A DNA stretch of 64,000 nucleotides from assembly GCF_001895925.1 (NCBI RefSeq), contig NZ_MPPI01000016.1:21795-85794 (forward strand), in the 5' to 3' direction. The notes under the pieces are model-generated. The model was not told the origin of the DNA, made no database searches, and saw only the letters and a program-made list of their open reading frames with translations. Origin of the DNA: Phormidesmis priestleyi ULC007 (GTDB taxonomy: Bacteria; Cyanobacteriota; Cyanobacteriia; Leptolyngbyales; Leptolyngbyaceae). Both the position numbers and the translations under genes were made by a program. The number at the start of each line of letters is the position of its first letter. Within the stretch, counting starts at the first letter, position 1. Positions 53,340 through 59,597 of the stretch are shown here, piece after piece.

Positions 53340-53428
53340 AACATTGCTGCTGGATGGCGACGATCGCCCTGGTCAAGCAAAGCAGTAATACCGCTCGTGT
53401 CTGCTAAAACATCTAAGCTTCTTGCCAT
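53340..53428 (-). pseudogene. N-terminal fragment of a PIN-domain toxin gene
   Basis: From ATG 53428: MARSLDVLADTSGITALLDQ, then GDRRHPAAM before the sequence becomes unrelated. LADTS carries the first catalytic Asp of PIN (VapC-like) RNases. The other three acidic residues are missing. It follows a broken Phd-like antitoxin gene, which probably was its partner. Confidence 0.7.
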
Positions 53429-53475
53429 AGTAACGCTTCATCCTGCTCTGACAAGTCCGATCGTCCTCTTGTACC

Positions 53476-53730
53476 TCATACTCCGTTTTTGGCTTCTTCC
53501 CAAGAAATCGTCTGCCCCTGTTGAGCTTGAGTAATGCTCTGGCAGTTTTGCAATGAAGTCGCTGTCTGTAAGGATGTCGAGGGTTTCGAGGAGGGCAGTC
53601 AGGTGGGCATAGCTCAGGGCTGCCATCGCCGGAATGCCGTCTTGGGAATGATCACGGGTTCGTGGGTGAGTTGGTTAGGTAGGCTAGGAAGCTGCTGTTG
53701 GGCTTGGGCGATCGTCAGTCGTTTTGGCAT
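53476..53730 (-). pseudogene. Phd/YefM-like antitoxin gene, two frameshifts (copy 1)
   Basis: MPKRLTIAQAQQQLPSLPNQ and THEPVII, then a 1-base loss, MAALSYAHLTALLETLDILT and DSDFIAKL in the next frame, a 2-base loss, then QSITQAQQGQTISWEEAKNG and TGA at 53476. Compared with the intact first part at 56412-56627, the two losses sum to three, so the end returns to the original frame. Non-functional antitoxin. Confidence 0.8.
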
Positions 53731-53989
53731 GGTAAAGGGGAACCAGTCGGTGTATTTAATGTAGCACTGTCCGCTTTTCAGTTTCGTTGCAGCGATCGCT
53801 CCTCTCTCTATCACTCCAGACCGAGCGCACCCGCAATTCTGACTGGTGATGCGGTACATTGCGATCGCAAAATTCTACTTTGCAGAAGAGGTGCGATGGA
53901 CTGTTAGCGATCGCCGCATCATAATGGGAAAATCTGACCCGATCGCCCTATTCAACCTCTCCTAATTCAACAACATCTGATCCCAGTTT
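53731..53989. repeat. HIP1-rich island repeat, copies upstream of antitoxin copy 1
   Basis: Holds TTTAATGTAGCACTGTCCGC, TTCAGTTTCGTTGCAGCGAT (also at 56640 and 58590) and CTGGTGATGCGGTACATTGC with GATCGC, the degenerate second repeat of this island. No gene. The PIN gene at 53990 follows. Confidence 0.55.
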
Positions 53990-54469
53990 ATGCCTCGCAT
54001 TTATCTCGATGTTTGCTGCTTTAACCGCCTGTTTGATGACCAATCTCAAGCTCGAATTCGCATCGAAACGGAAGCAGTTTTGGGGATTTTGGAACGTTGC
54101 GAGGTGGGTGAGTGGGAACTGATTGGAAGTGAGATGATTGAGACTGAAGTGTCTCAGATTGCTGATCAAGAGCGGCGGCAGCGAATTGAAAGTGCTTTAG
54201 AAATGGCTCGATCGCGCATCATAGTAGATGATAGGATTGAAAATCGAGGCAATGAGCTTCAAAGCTTGGGGTTTCAAGGATTTGATGCGATCCATGTTGC
54301 CTGTGCTGAGATGGCTCAAGCGGATGTTTTTTTATCAACCGACGATCGGTTGTTGAGAAGAGCCGTTCGATATCGTGAACGGCTTACCGTTACAGTCAAT
54401 AATCCTGCGATATGGTTTATTGCAATGGTTCAAGCAGGAGGCGCTGAAGATGACCCCAATGGAACTTAG
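53990..54469 (+). CDS. PIN-domain RNase toxin
   Basis: 159 residues. MPRIYLDVCCFNRLFDD (first Asp), ELIGSEMIETEVSQI (Glu), GFDAIHVACAEMAQADVFLS (Asp) and TDDRLLRRA (Asp) give the four acidic residues of a PIN RNase of VapC type. The small gene at 54450 overlaps its end and is the likely antitoxin, an order (toxin first) that is reversed relative to most vapBC pairs. Confidence 0.8.
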   Translation: MPRIYLDVCCFNRLFDDQSQARIRIETEAVLGILERCEVGEWELIGSEMIETEVSQIADQERRQRIESALEMARSRIIVDDRIENRGNELQSLGFQGFDAIHVACAEMAQADVFLSTDDRLLRRAVRYRERLTVTVNNPAIWFIAMVQAGGAEDDPNGT

Positions 54470-54644
54470 ACAACAAGGTTTGGCGGTGTTGCATAAGGAA
54501 CTAGGCTATGTTGGTATGGTGCGGTTCCTCCAGCAGTTTGAGGCTGGAAGTGGTGACTATGCGAAGGATCGTCATCAGTGGCAGGATGGGCTGACTGTTG
54601 CAGAAATCACGGCGCAAGTTAAGCACCGTCGCGATCGCACGTAG
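54450..54644 (+). CDS. Probable antitoxin of the PIN toxin
   Basis: 64 residues (MTPMELRQQGLAVLHKELGY, then VGMVRFLQQFEAGSGDYAKD, ending TAQVKHRRDRT). It overlaps the PIN gene by 20 bp; ATG 54459 is an alternative start. It is small, charged and helical, consistent with an antitoxin, but no DNA-binding motif is evident. Confidence 0.65.
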   Translation: MTPMELRQQGLAVLHKELGYVGMVRFLQQFEAGSGDYAKDRHQWQDGLTVAEITAQVKHRRDRT

Positions 54645-54882
54645 CTTTGAAAATGCTGGATGTTCCTGCAATGCACCTTTTCTCTAGTGCGATCGCGCCT
54701 GCTATAGAGAGGCGATCGTAACGATCATCCATTTGTGGGGATACGATCGCTGTCATAACGGAGGGGTGGGATCGGCGAGGAGTAGGGCAATCGTTCTTCT
54801 CCCTCTATCACTTTATCCCGATCGCGCCCTCACTTCTGATGGGTGATGCGGCACAGGTTGCGATCGCTTTCACTTGCTTTCC
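54645..54882. repeat. HIP1-rich island repeats
   Basis: CGCACGTAGCTTTGAAAATG and CTGGATGTTCCTGCAATGCA, then TTTTCTCTAGTGCGATCGC, as at 56715 and 58675. Then GGTGATGCGGCACAGGTTGC followed by GATCGCTTTCACTTG, as at 59440. No gene. Confidence 0.6.
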
Positions 54883-55281
54883 TTACAGAAAGCTTTCGAC
54901 TCTAGCAGTAATTTCTTGTAAAACGTCTAAAAGCGTTGGAGCAGAAGAGGTGGTCACATTCTCCTCACTGCCATCATGCTTGTGATTTGGATAAGTGGGT
55001 AGATTCAGTTTTTTATGATGTGGAGTGTTGTCATAACGAAAAATTAAACTATTCGTGGCATCCATATACTGATAAGCATACATATCTCGATCGACACTAA
55101 TCTCTACACTGACGAACTCTCGAACACGAAGTATGGAACCATCAGTAAATTTAATTTCGGCTCGAATGAATCCTTCATAGGTGTCTCGTTTTTCGCCGTC
55201 TAATGTAAAAGAAGTTAATTGTGAGCAAGTTGAAATAGCCGTTTCAATCTGTTGAAAATAAGCTTCAAGTGGCAAATTCAA
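54883..55281 (-). CDS. TumE-type toxin (DUF6516)
   Basis: About 132 residues. LPLEAYFQQIETAISTCSQL, FIRAEIKFTDGSILRVREFV, DMYAYQYMDATNSLIFRYDN and TYPNHKHDG are the hallmarks of TumE toxins. A frame from ATG 55350 overlaps the antitoxin by 86 bp; a TTG start near 55281 or 55275 gives the usual N-terminus and normal overlap. Partner of the gene at 55265. Confidence 0.75.
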   Translation of the reverse strand: MNLPLEAYFQQIETAISTCSQLTSFTLDGEKRDTYEGFIRAEIKFTDGSILRVREFVSVEISVDRDMYAYQYMDATNSLIFRYDNTPHHKKLNLPTYPNHKHDGSEENVTTSSAPTLLDVLQEITARVESFL

Positions 55282-55555
55282 TTCCTCGCAATCTTTCCAC
55301 TTTCTCTTGTAAACGTTGAAGTAAGCGGAATTCTCCAATCCATTCGTCAAGTTCTAGAGTTTCCTGAAACTCATCGTTCTCGTAGCGATGCAAAAATTCC
55401 TTAGTAGAAAGTTGATATTTCTCCTCGAAGTCTCGAAGCCGTTGGGCAGTCTGCTGAATTCCGGCTTCAGTAGAATGTAGAGCTTCAGCGATCGCACCCT
55501 CGATTAGGGGTTGCAGTGAGCCTGAATGTTTAGAGATGAGTTTGAGTTCAGTCAT
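55265..55555 (-). CDS. TumA-type antitoxin
   Basis: 96 residues, helical: LIEGAIAEALHSTEAGIQQT, AQRLRDFEEKYQLSTKEFLH, RYENDEFQETLELDEWIGEF. It precedes and overlaps the TumE gene, as in known tumAE pairs. It would neutralise TumE and probably regulate the pair. Confidence 0.7.
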   Translation of the reverse strand: MTELKLISKHSGSLQPLIEGAIAEALHSTEAGIQQTAQRLRDFEEKYQLSTKEFLHRYENDEFQETLELDEWIGEFRLLQRLQEKVERLRGIEFAT

Positions 55556-55599
55556 AGAACTTGCTAAAGGGTTTGAACGGCTGCTTTACGCTAGCGCTT

Positions 55600-55712
55600 T
55601 CATTTTAGCGGAGCGGTACGATCGGGAAGGAGTGGCGCGATCTCGTCACGGCAAGCAATCGTGTCCTTACCTTTTGCTGGTAATGCCGCAGATTTGGCGA
55701 TCGCTGAAAAAG
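55600..55712. repeat. HIP1-rich island repeat
   Basis: CATTTTAGCGGAGCGGTACG, ATCGGGAAGGAGTGGCGCG and GCTGGTAATGCCGCAGATTT followed by GGCGATCGCT. Relatives at 57640, 58410, 58780 and 59470. The open frames through it are not genes. Confidence 0.6.
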
Positions 55713-55717
55713 AGTGG

Positions 55718-56062
55718 TCATTCATTCACTGGCGGCAGAAGCAGTGGTTCTAGTAGTGGTAAAAGTTTAGGTAGTTTGGTCTGAACTACGTCCCACACAA
55801 TATCAAGATCAACCTGATCATACTCATGAACAATTACATTTCGCATTCCCGCGATTTCTCGCCAGGAAATCTCTGGATGCTGCTGACGAAAATCAGAGGA
55901 TAGACGTTTGGTTGCTTCACCAATGATTGTAATTTGATACAGCAGGGCTGAAACTTTTTCATCGTTTGTTTCCAAATCTATCCGATTGACTCCGGCTGCA
56001 TAGCGCAGAGTGCGTCGAATGGCTCTTTCAATATCAATTAAAGATTCATTGTCGCGTGGCAT
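55718..56062 (-). CDS. hepT: HepT-type HEPN toxin (pair 1)
   Basis: 114 residues. The HEPN motif Rx4-6H is seen as RNVIVHEYDQVD with the Tyr that is the target of the partner. YQITIIGEATKRLSSDFRQQ and VDLDIVWDVVQTKLPKLLPL are typical. It would be an RNase kept silent by MntA, which AMPylates the Tyr. It overlaps mntA by 17 bp. Confidence 0.85.
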   Translation of the reverse strand: MPRDNESLIDIERAIRRTLRYAAGVNRIDLETNDEKVSALLYQITIIGEATKRLSSDFRQQHPEISWREIAGMRNVIVHEYDQVDLDIVWDVVQTKLPKLLPLLEPLLLPPVNE

Positions 56063-56375
56063 AAATAACCTGTGCAGAAGTCAAAATATTGTTACGTCGT
56101 AACCAGTTTTGGCTACGCTCGATCGCAGTCTTGACGATTAGATCAACCTTGCGACCAAAGAGAGTTTGCAGTTCATCCTGCATCTGAATCGTTTCGGTTA
56201 GACCCCGTTTGGCATCTGGAGCAAACGTGACTAAGACATCAATATCACTGTTCTGGTTAAAGTCATCGCGCAACACGGAGCCAAACAGAGCAAATTCGGT
56301 AATTTGCCAGCGATCGCAAAATGCCTGAATTTCTGCCATTGGTAACTCAAAGTGTTTAAAGTCTCCTGGTTCCAT
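56046..56375 (-). CDS. mntA: MntA-type nucleotidyltransferase antitoxin (pair 1)
   Basis: About 109 residues. The GSx10DxD motif (GSVLRDDFNQNSDIDVLV) is intact, with a third Asp likely in KVDLIV. It would AMPylate and inactivate HepT. ATG 56375 (MEPGDFKHFELPMAEIQAFC) or 56387 may be the start. Upstream of hepT with overlap. Confidence 0.85.
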   Translation of the reverse strand: MEPGDFKHFELPMAEIQAFCDRWQITEFALFGSVLRDDFNQNSDIDVLVTFAPDAKRGLTETIQMQDELQTLFGRKVDLIVKTAIERSQNWLRRNNILTSAQVIYATRQ

Positions 56376-56411
56376 AGTTGAAATCATCTCGTGAAACGGA
56401 GTGTTGAAGCG

Positions 56412-56627
56412 TTAGTGAGCTTGAGTAATGCTCTGACGCAGTTTTGCAACGAATTCGCTGTCTGTGAGGATGTCGAGGGTTTCGAGGAGGGCAGTCAGGT
56501 GGGCATAGCTCAGGGCTGCCATCACCGGAATGCCCTCCTGGGTAATGATTACGGGTTCTTGGGTGAGTTCGTTAGGTAGGCTAGGAAGCTGCTGTTGGGC
56601 TTGGGCGATCGTCAGTCGTTTTAGCAT
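56412..56627 (-). CDS. Phd/YefM-like antitoxin, slightly truncated (copy 2)
   Basis: 71 residues (MLKRLTIAQAQQQLPSLPNE, TQEPVIITQEGIPVMAALSY, LETLDILTDSEFVAKLRQSI). The DNA-binding first part is whole, but it ends TQAH where copy 1 continues with QQGQTISWEEAKNG, so the last 13 or so residues, part of the toxin-binding tail, are lost. No toxin gene follows. It may be an orphan repressor or decaying. Confidence 0.65.
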   Translation of the reverse strand: MLKRLTIAQAQQQLPSLPNELTQEPVIITQEGIPVMAALSYAHLTALLETLDILTDSEFVAKLRQSITQAH

Positions 56628-56961
56628 AGTAAAGATGAACCAGTGGGTGTATTGAATGTAGCACTGTCCGCTTTTCAGTTTCATTGCAGCGATCGCGCCT
56701 CTCTATCACTCCAGCCCGATCGCGCGTAGCTTTGAAAATGCTGGATGTTTCTGCAATGCACTTTTTCTCTAGTGCGATCGCTCCTGCCTGGACAGGTGAT
56801 CGTAACCCATCATCCATTTGTGGGGGTACGATCGCTGTTATGGCGAAGAGGCACGATCGAGGAACATTAGCCTGATCGCATCAGAGAAGACGATCGCTGT
56901 CACGTTGCTTCTCTTCAGATTTTTGACTTTAACAGCGTTGAGTGCGGTGTTTGTACTCTAA
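56628..56961. repeat. HIP1-rich island repeats
   Basis: GAATGTAGCACTGTCCGCTT, then TTTCATTGCAGCGATCGCGC, GCGTAGCTTTGAAAATGCTG, TTTCTCTAGTGCGATCGCTC and further HIP1 sites. Nearly the same order is found at 58574-58760 upstream of the third antitoxin fragment. No gene. Confidence 0.6.
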
Positions 56962-57288
56962 TCATGCGGCGATCGCGACGGCAGAGTGCTGTTGCTTGAA
57001 TTCATGCAGGAGTTGAAAGAAGTGGTCAAACCCTGTTTTTTCGTCATGGCAGGTGAGCATGATCAGCTTTGCCCAGGAGGTGACGCTGGTGACACCAAGT
57101 TTTTGCTGAAGCCACGGCTGGAACTCGTCGTAGAACTGGGCTTCGGCAACTGTGAGTTCAATTGCGAGCTGGGTGCGGGCAAATTCGTAGCCGTTGAGAA
57201 ACATGAGTAGGTCGCTGACGGAGGGGCGACCGAGATACAGCCCAGGATTGGTGTGGATTTGTTCTAAAACCTCGAAGAGTCCTAGCAT
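56962..57288 (-). CDS. Conserved protein, possible immunity protein to papain-fold toxin
   Basis: 108 residues (MLGLFEVLEQIHTNPGLYLG). RPSVSDLLMFLNGYEFARTQ and TSVTSWAKLIMLTCHDEKTG are distinctive. The GGAGACCCCC ribosome site is good. It lies 10 bp after a papain-fold toxin remnant on the same strand, a position usual for immunity genes. The immunity role is inference only. Confidence 0.6.
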   Translation of the reverse strand: MLGLFEVLEQIHTNPGLYLGRPSVSDLLMFLNGYEFARTQLAIELTVAEAQFYDEFQPWLQQKLGVTSVTSWAKLIMLTCHDEKTGFDHFFQLLHEFKQQHSAVAIAA

Positions 57289-57297
57289 GGGGGTCTC

Positions 57298-57600
57298 CTA
57301 GTCTGGTTTTGACTGCTGTAGTGAGTCTAATTCTTCCAGAAGGAACTGTCCACTCCGGCAGTGGAAGTCATTTAGCCAGTTCTCGCGTGACATTCCCTCT
57401 GGGGATAGGTTATCAAAAACTTTGCCCAAGACTTCCACGCCATAGTGAGTTCCATTTTCTGTGATGGATTGATTAGAGGTGATGCGATCGCTAACAATAT
57501 AAAGGTCACTACGACGTTTGGTTTTAAGCTTGAGGATTTTGCCAGGGATGTTCTGACTGATAAATATTCTTGACGATATCAGCTTTAATTGATCGAACTC
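57298..57600 (-). pseudogene. Papain-fold toxin (Tox-PL-2-like) remnant
   Basis: An open frame without start codon reads SQNIPGKILKLKTKRRSDLY, IVSDRITSNQSITENGTHYG, VEVLGKVFDNLSPEGMSREN, WLNDFHCRSGQFLLEELDSL and ends at 57298. ENGTHYGVEV and the FDNLSPEG...WLNDFHC block fit papain-fold toxin 2 proteins of cyanobacteria. The N-terminal part with the catalytic Cys is missing and a TGA lies upstream in frame, so it is likely dead. Confidence 0.6.
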
Positions 57601-57639
57601 TCACTTTTCACAAAGGATACCGCACCTGAATCGATACGC

Positions 57640-57753
57640 TCTCATTTTAGCGGAGAGGCACGATCGAGGAGAAATAGCTCAATCTCATTATGGTTAGAAA
57701 GCGATCGGACGCTTACTTTTCGCGGGTGATGTTGCACAGTTGGCGATCGCTTT
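57640..57753. repeat. HIP1-rich island repeat
   Basis: CATTTTAGCGGAGAGGCACG, ATCGAGGAGAAATAGCTCAA, GAAAGCGATCGGACGCTTAC and GGGTGATGTTGCACAGTTGG followed by CGATCGCT. The best-preserved copies of this repeat are here, at 58780-58875 and at 59465-59545. Confidence 0.65.
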
Positions 57754-57772
57754 TTCGACAACTTTCTTATTT

Positions 57773-58117
57773 TTACGTCTCCAAAGCAATGATTTTCTCT
57801 AACTCTGCTACTAGCGGCGGCAAATCGTTTGTGACAACTTCCCAAACAATATCCAGGTCGATTTCAAAATAGGCATGGGTTAGGCGGTTTCGCATTCCAA
57901 TCATTTGCAACCAGGGCACTTGAGGATATTTGGCTTTACAATCAGCCGAAACCCTGCCCGCTGCTTCGCCAATAATTTCGATGTCTTTAACCAGCGCTAG
58001 TGTTAGCATACGATCGCTGTCTAAATCTTTTCGAGTGCAGTTTTCGACAAAGCTCATGGCTTCGATCGCGGAATCTTGCATGTGGCGCAGTCGAGTCGGG
58101 TCGTCAATCCTGGACAT
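57773..58117 (-). CDS. hepT: HepT-type HEPN toxin (pair 2)
   Basis: 114 residues (MSRIDDPTRLRHMQDSAIEA). The HEPN motif RNRLTHAYFEIDLDIVW is intact with the target Tyr. ALVKDIEIIGEAAGRVSADC is typical. It is clearly different in sequence from pair 1, so the two pairs were probably acquired separately. It overlaps mntA by 14 bp. Confidence 0.88.
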   Translation of the reverse strand: MSRIDDPTRLRHMQDSAIEAMSFVENCTRKDLDSDRMLTLALVKDIEIIGEAAGRVSADCKAKYPQVPWLQMIGMRNRLTHAYFEIDLDIVWEVVTNDLPPLVAELEKIIALET

Positions 58118-58412
58118 ATTGCACTAAGGCTTCACTAAGGACACGATCTCGGATGTAGCGGCTGAGTTCTTGGGGGGTTCGCAAATCGACGGTGCGATCG
58201 CCCAGTAGATGGGAGAGTTCTTGCTGCATGGTGACGATCGCAAAGCCAGGTGTTGATCCTGGCTCGAATTCAACTAAGACATCGACATCGCTGTCGGGGC
58301 TGAAATCGTCTCTGAGAACGGAGCCAAATAGAGAGAGGCGACGGATTTGGTGTCGCTGGCAAAATTCAGCAATTTTAGCTTGAGAAATTTGAATGGGAAG
58401 TGTGGGTTGCAT
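58104..58412 (-). CDS. mntA: MntA-type nucleotidyltransferase antitoxin (pair 2)
   Basis: 102 residues with GSVLRDDFSPDSDVDVLVEF, the intact GSx10DxD AMPylation motif, and TVDLRTPQELSRYIRD. It precedes and overlaps hepT. It would modify the Tyr of HepT to silence it. Confidence 0.88.
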   Translation of the reverse strand: MQPTLPIQISQAKIAEFCQRHQIRRLSLFGSVLRDDFSPDSDVDVLVEFEPGSTPGFAIVTMQQELSHLLGDRTVDLRTPQELSRYIRDRVLSEALVQYVQD

Positions 58413-58474
58413 AATTCATCCATTTTTTGCTGATAATGCCGCACATTTGGCGATCGCTTTATTTTTCCACTCAT

Positions 58475-58573
58475 CTAGCAGTTTTCCCAGTAAAGTGTAA
58501 ATGTCTTGGTGAGTGGGTTAGGTAGGCTAGGAAGCTGCTGTTGAGCTTGGGCGATCGTCAGTCGTTTTAGCAT
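58475..58573 (-). pseudogene. Phd-like antitoxin, N-terminal fragment (copy 3)
   Basis: MLKRLTIAQAQQQLPSLPNP followed by LTK, then an unrelated tail TFTLYWENC and a stop. It shares its upstream region with copy 2 and ends within the element preceding the MntA gene. Too short to function. Confidence 0.75.
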
Positions 58574-58880
58574 AGTACAAGATGAACCAGTGGGTGTATT
58601 GAATGTAGCACTGTCCGCTTTTCAGTTTCATTGCAGCGATCGCGCCTCTCTCTCTATCACTCCAGCCCGATCGCGCGTAGCTTTGAAAATGCTGGATGTT
58701 CCTGCAATGCACTTTTTCTCTAGTGCGATCGCTCTTGCCTAAATGGGCGATCGTAAGTTCCTATTATCCATCTGCGGAGGTACGATCGAGGAGAAATAGA
58801 TATAGCCCGCACTATGGCAGAGAAGACGATCGGGCGCTTACTTTTTGCGGGTGATGTTGCACAGTTGGCGATCGCTCTAC
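58574..58880. repeat. HIP1-rich island repeats, two kinds in tandem
   Basis: First GAATGTAGCACTGTCCGCTT to GCGATCGCTCTTGCC (as at 56640-56790), then ACGATCGAGGAGAAATAGAT to GCACAGTTGGCGATCGCTCT (as at 57658-57753). No gene. It shows how the two repeat kinds are combined between modules. Confidence 0.65.
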
Positions 58881-58929
58881 TGGGCAAGAAACTATACTGG
58901 AAATAACTTTGCTCAACACTTGCAAAAGT

Positions 58930-59175
58930 ATGCAGACCTATGAAGAAATTCTAACCCTGGTGCAAAAACTTAATCTTGACGATCGGTTTCGGTTGTTGGA
59001 AGATCTGAGGCTTTTGATTTACGAGCCAGTTATGGTTGAGGGTACAGATGAGGTGATGCCTGCTGAGGTGATCGCCGAAAGCGACGCAGCTTTACGAGAT
59101 TATCAAGCCGGACGAGATCCCGGATTAGCTTCAGCCGCGTTGAAAAAAAAGTTGTTTGGTAGAGACGTTGGCTGA
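58930..59175 (+). CDS. Antitoxin of a RelE-type pair
   Basis: 81 residues from ATG 58930 (MQTYEEILTLVQKLNLDDRF). LLEDLRLLIYEPVMVEGTDE, VIAESDAALRDYQAGRDPGL and the basic end form a small addiction-module antitoxin. It overlaps the following toxin remnant by 8 bp. Because that toxin has a stop codon, the antitoxin is now effectively alone. Confidence 0.7.
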   Translation: MQTYEEILTLVQKLNLDDRFRLLEDLRLLIYEPVMVEGTDEVMPAEVIAESDAALRDYQAGRDPGLASAALKKKLFGRDVG

Positions 59176-59425
59176 TTGGGATTATATTCTGCTGAAGCCT
59201 GCTCAAAAATATTTGGAGCGGATGCAACCCGATGATCAGATTTGAGTCATTAGCGCTTTGGATTCGCTGATTACCGATTTAAGTGTGCTTGATGTAAAAC
59301 CTCTGCAAGGCAGACCTGAGTTTTGCTTGCGAGTGGGCAAATATCGGATTTTGTTTGTTGAGGACTCAGAGAACAAAGTCTATGTCGTTACGACGATCGG
59401 CTCTCGCGAGAATGTTCACAAGTAG
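59168..59425 (+). pseudogene. RelE/ParE-type toxin with premature stop
   Basis: LADWDYILLKPAQKYLERMQ, PDDQI, TGA at 59243-59245, then VISALDSLITDLSVLDVKPL, QGRPEFCLRVGKYRILFVED, NKVYVVTTIGSRENVHK and stop at 59425. The fold-defining LRVGKYRILFVED is whole. A single C-to-T change (CGA to TGA) explains the stop. No ATG; a TTG start at 59168 is assumed. Confidence 0.8.
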
Positions 59426-59597
59426 AGTGGGGCGATCGCTTTCACTTGTTTTCCTTACAGAAAGCCTTCATTTTAGCGGAGAGGCACGATCGAGGAGAAA
59501 TAGCTCGATCGCGTCATGGCTAGGAAGCGATCGGACGCTCAATTCCGATCGATCATGTCGTACGTCTAGCCAATAAAGTTGATTGAGTCAACGAAAA
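59426..59597. repeat. HIP1-rich island repeat
   Basis: GCGATCGCTTTCACTTGTTTT, CATTTTAGCGGAGAGGCACG, ATCGAGGAGAAATAGCTCGA and GAAGCGATCGGACGCTCAAT. It closes the toxin-antitoxin island. No gene. Confidence 0.6.
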
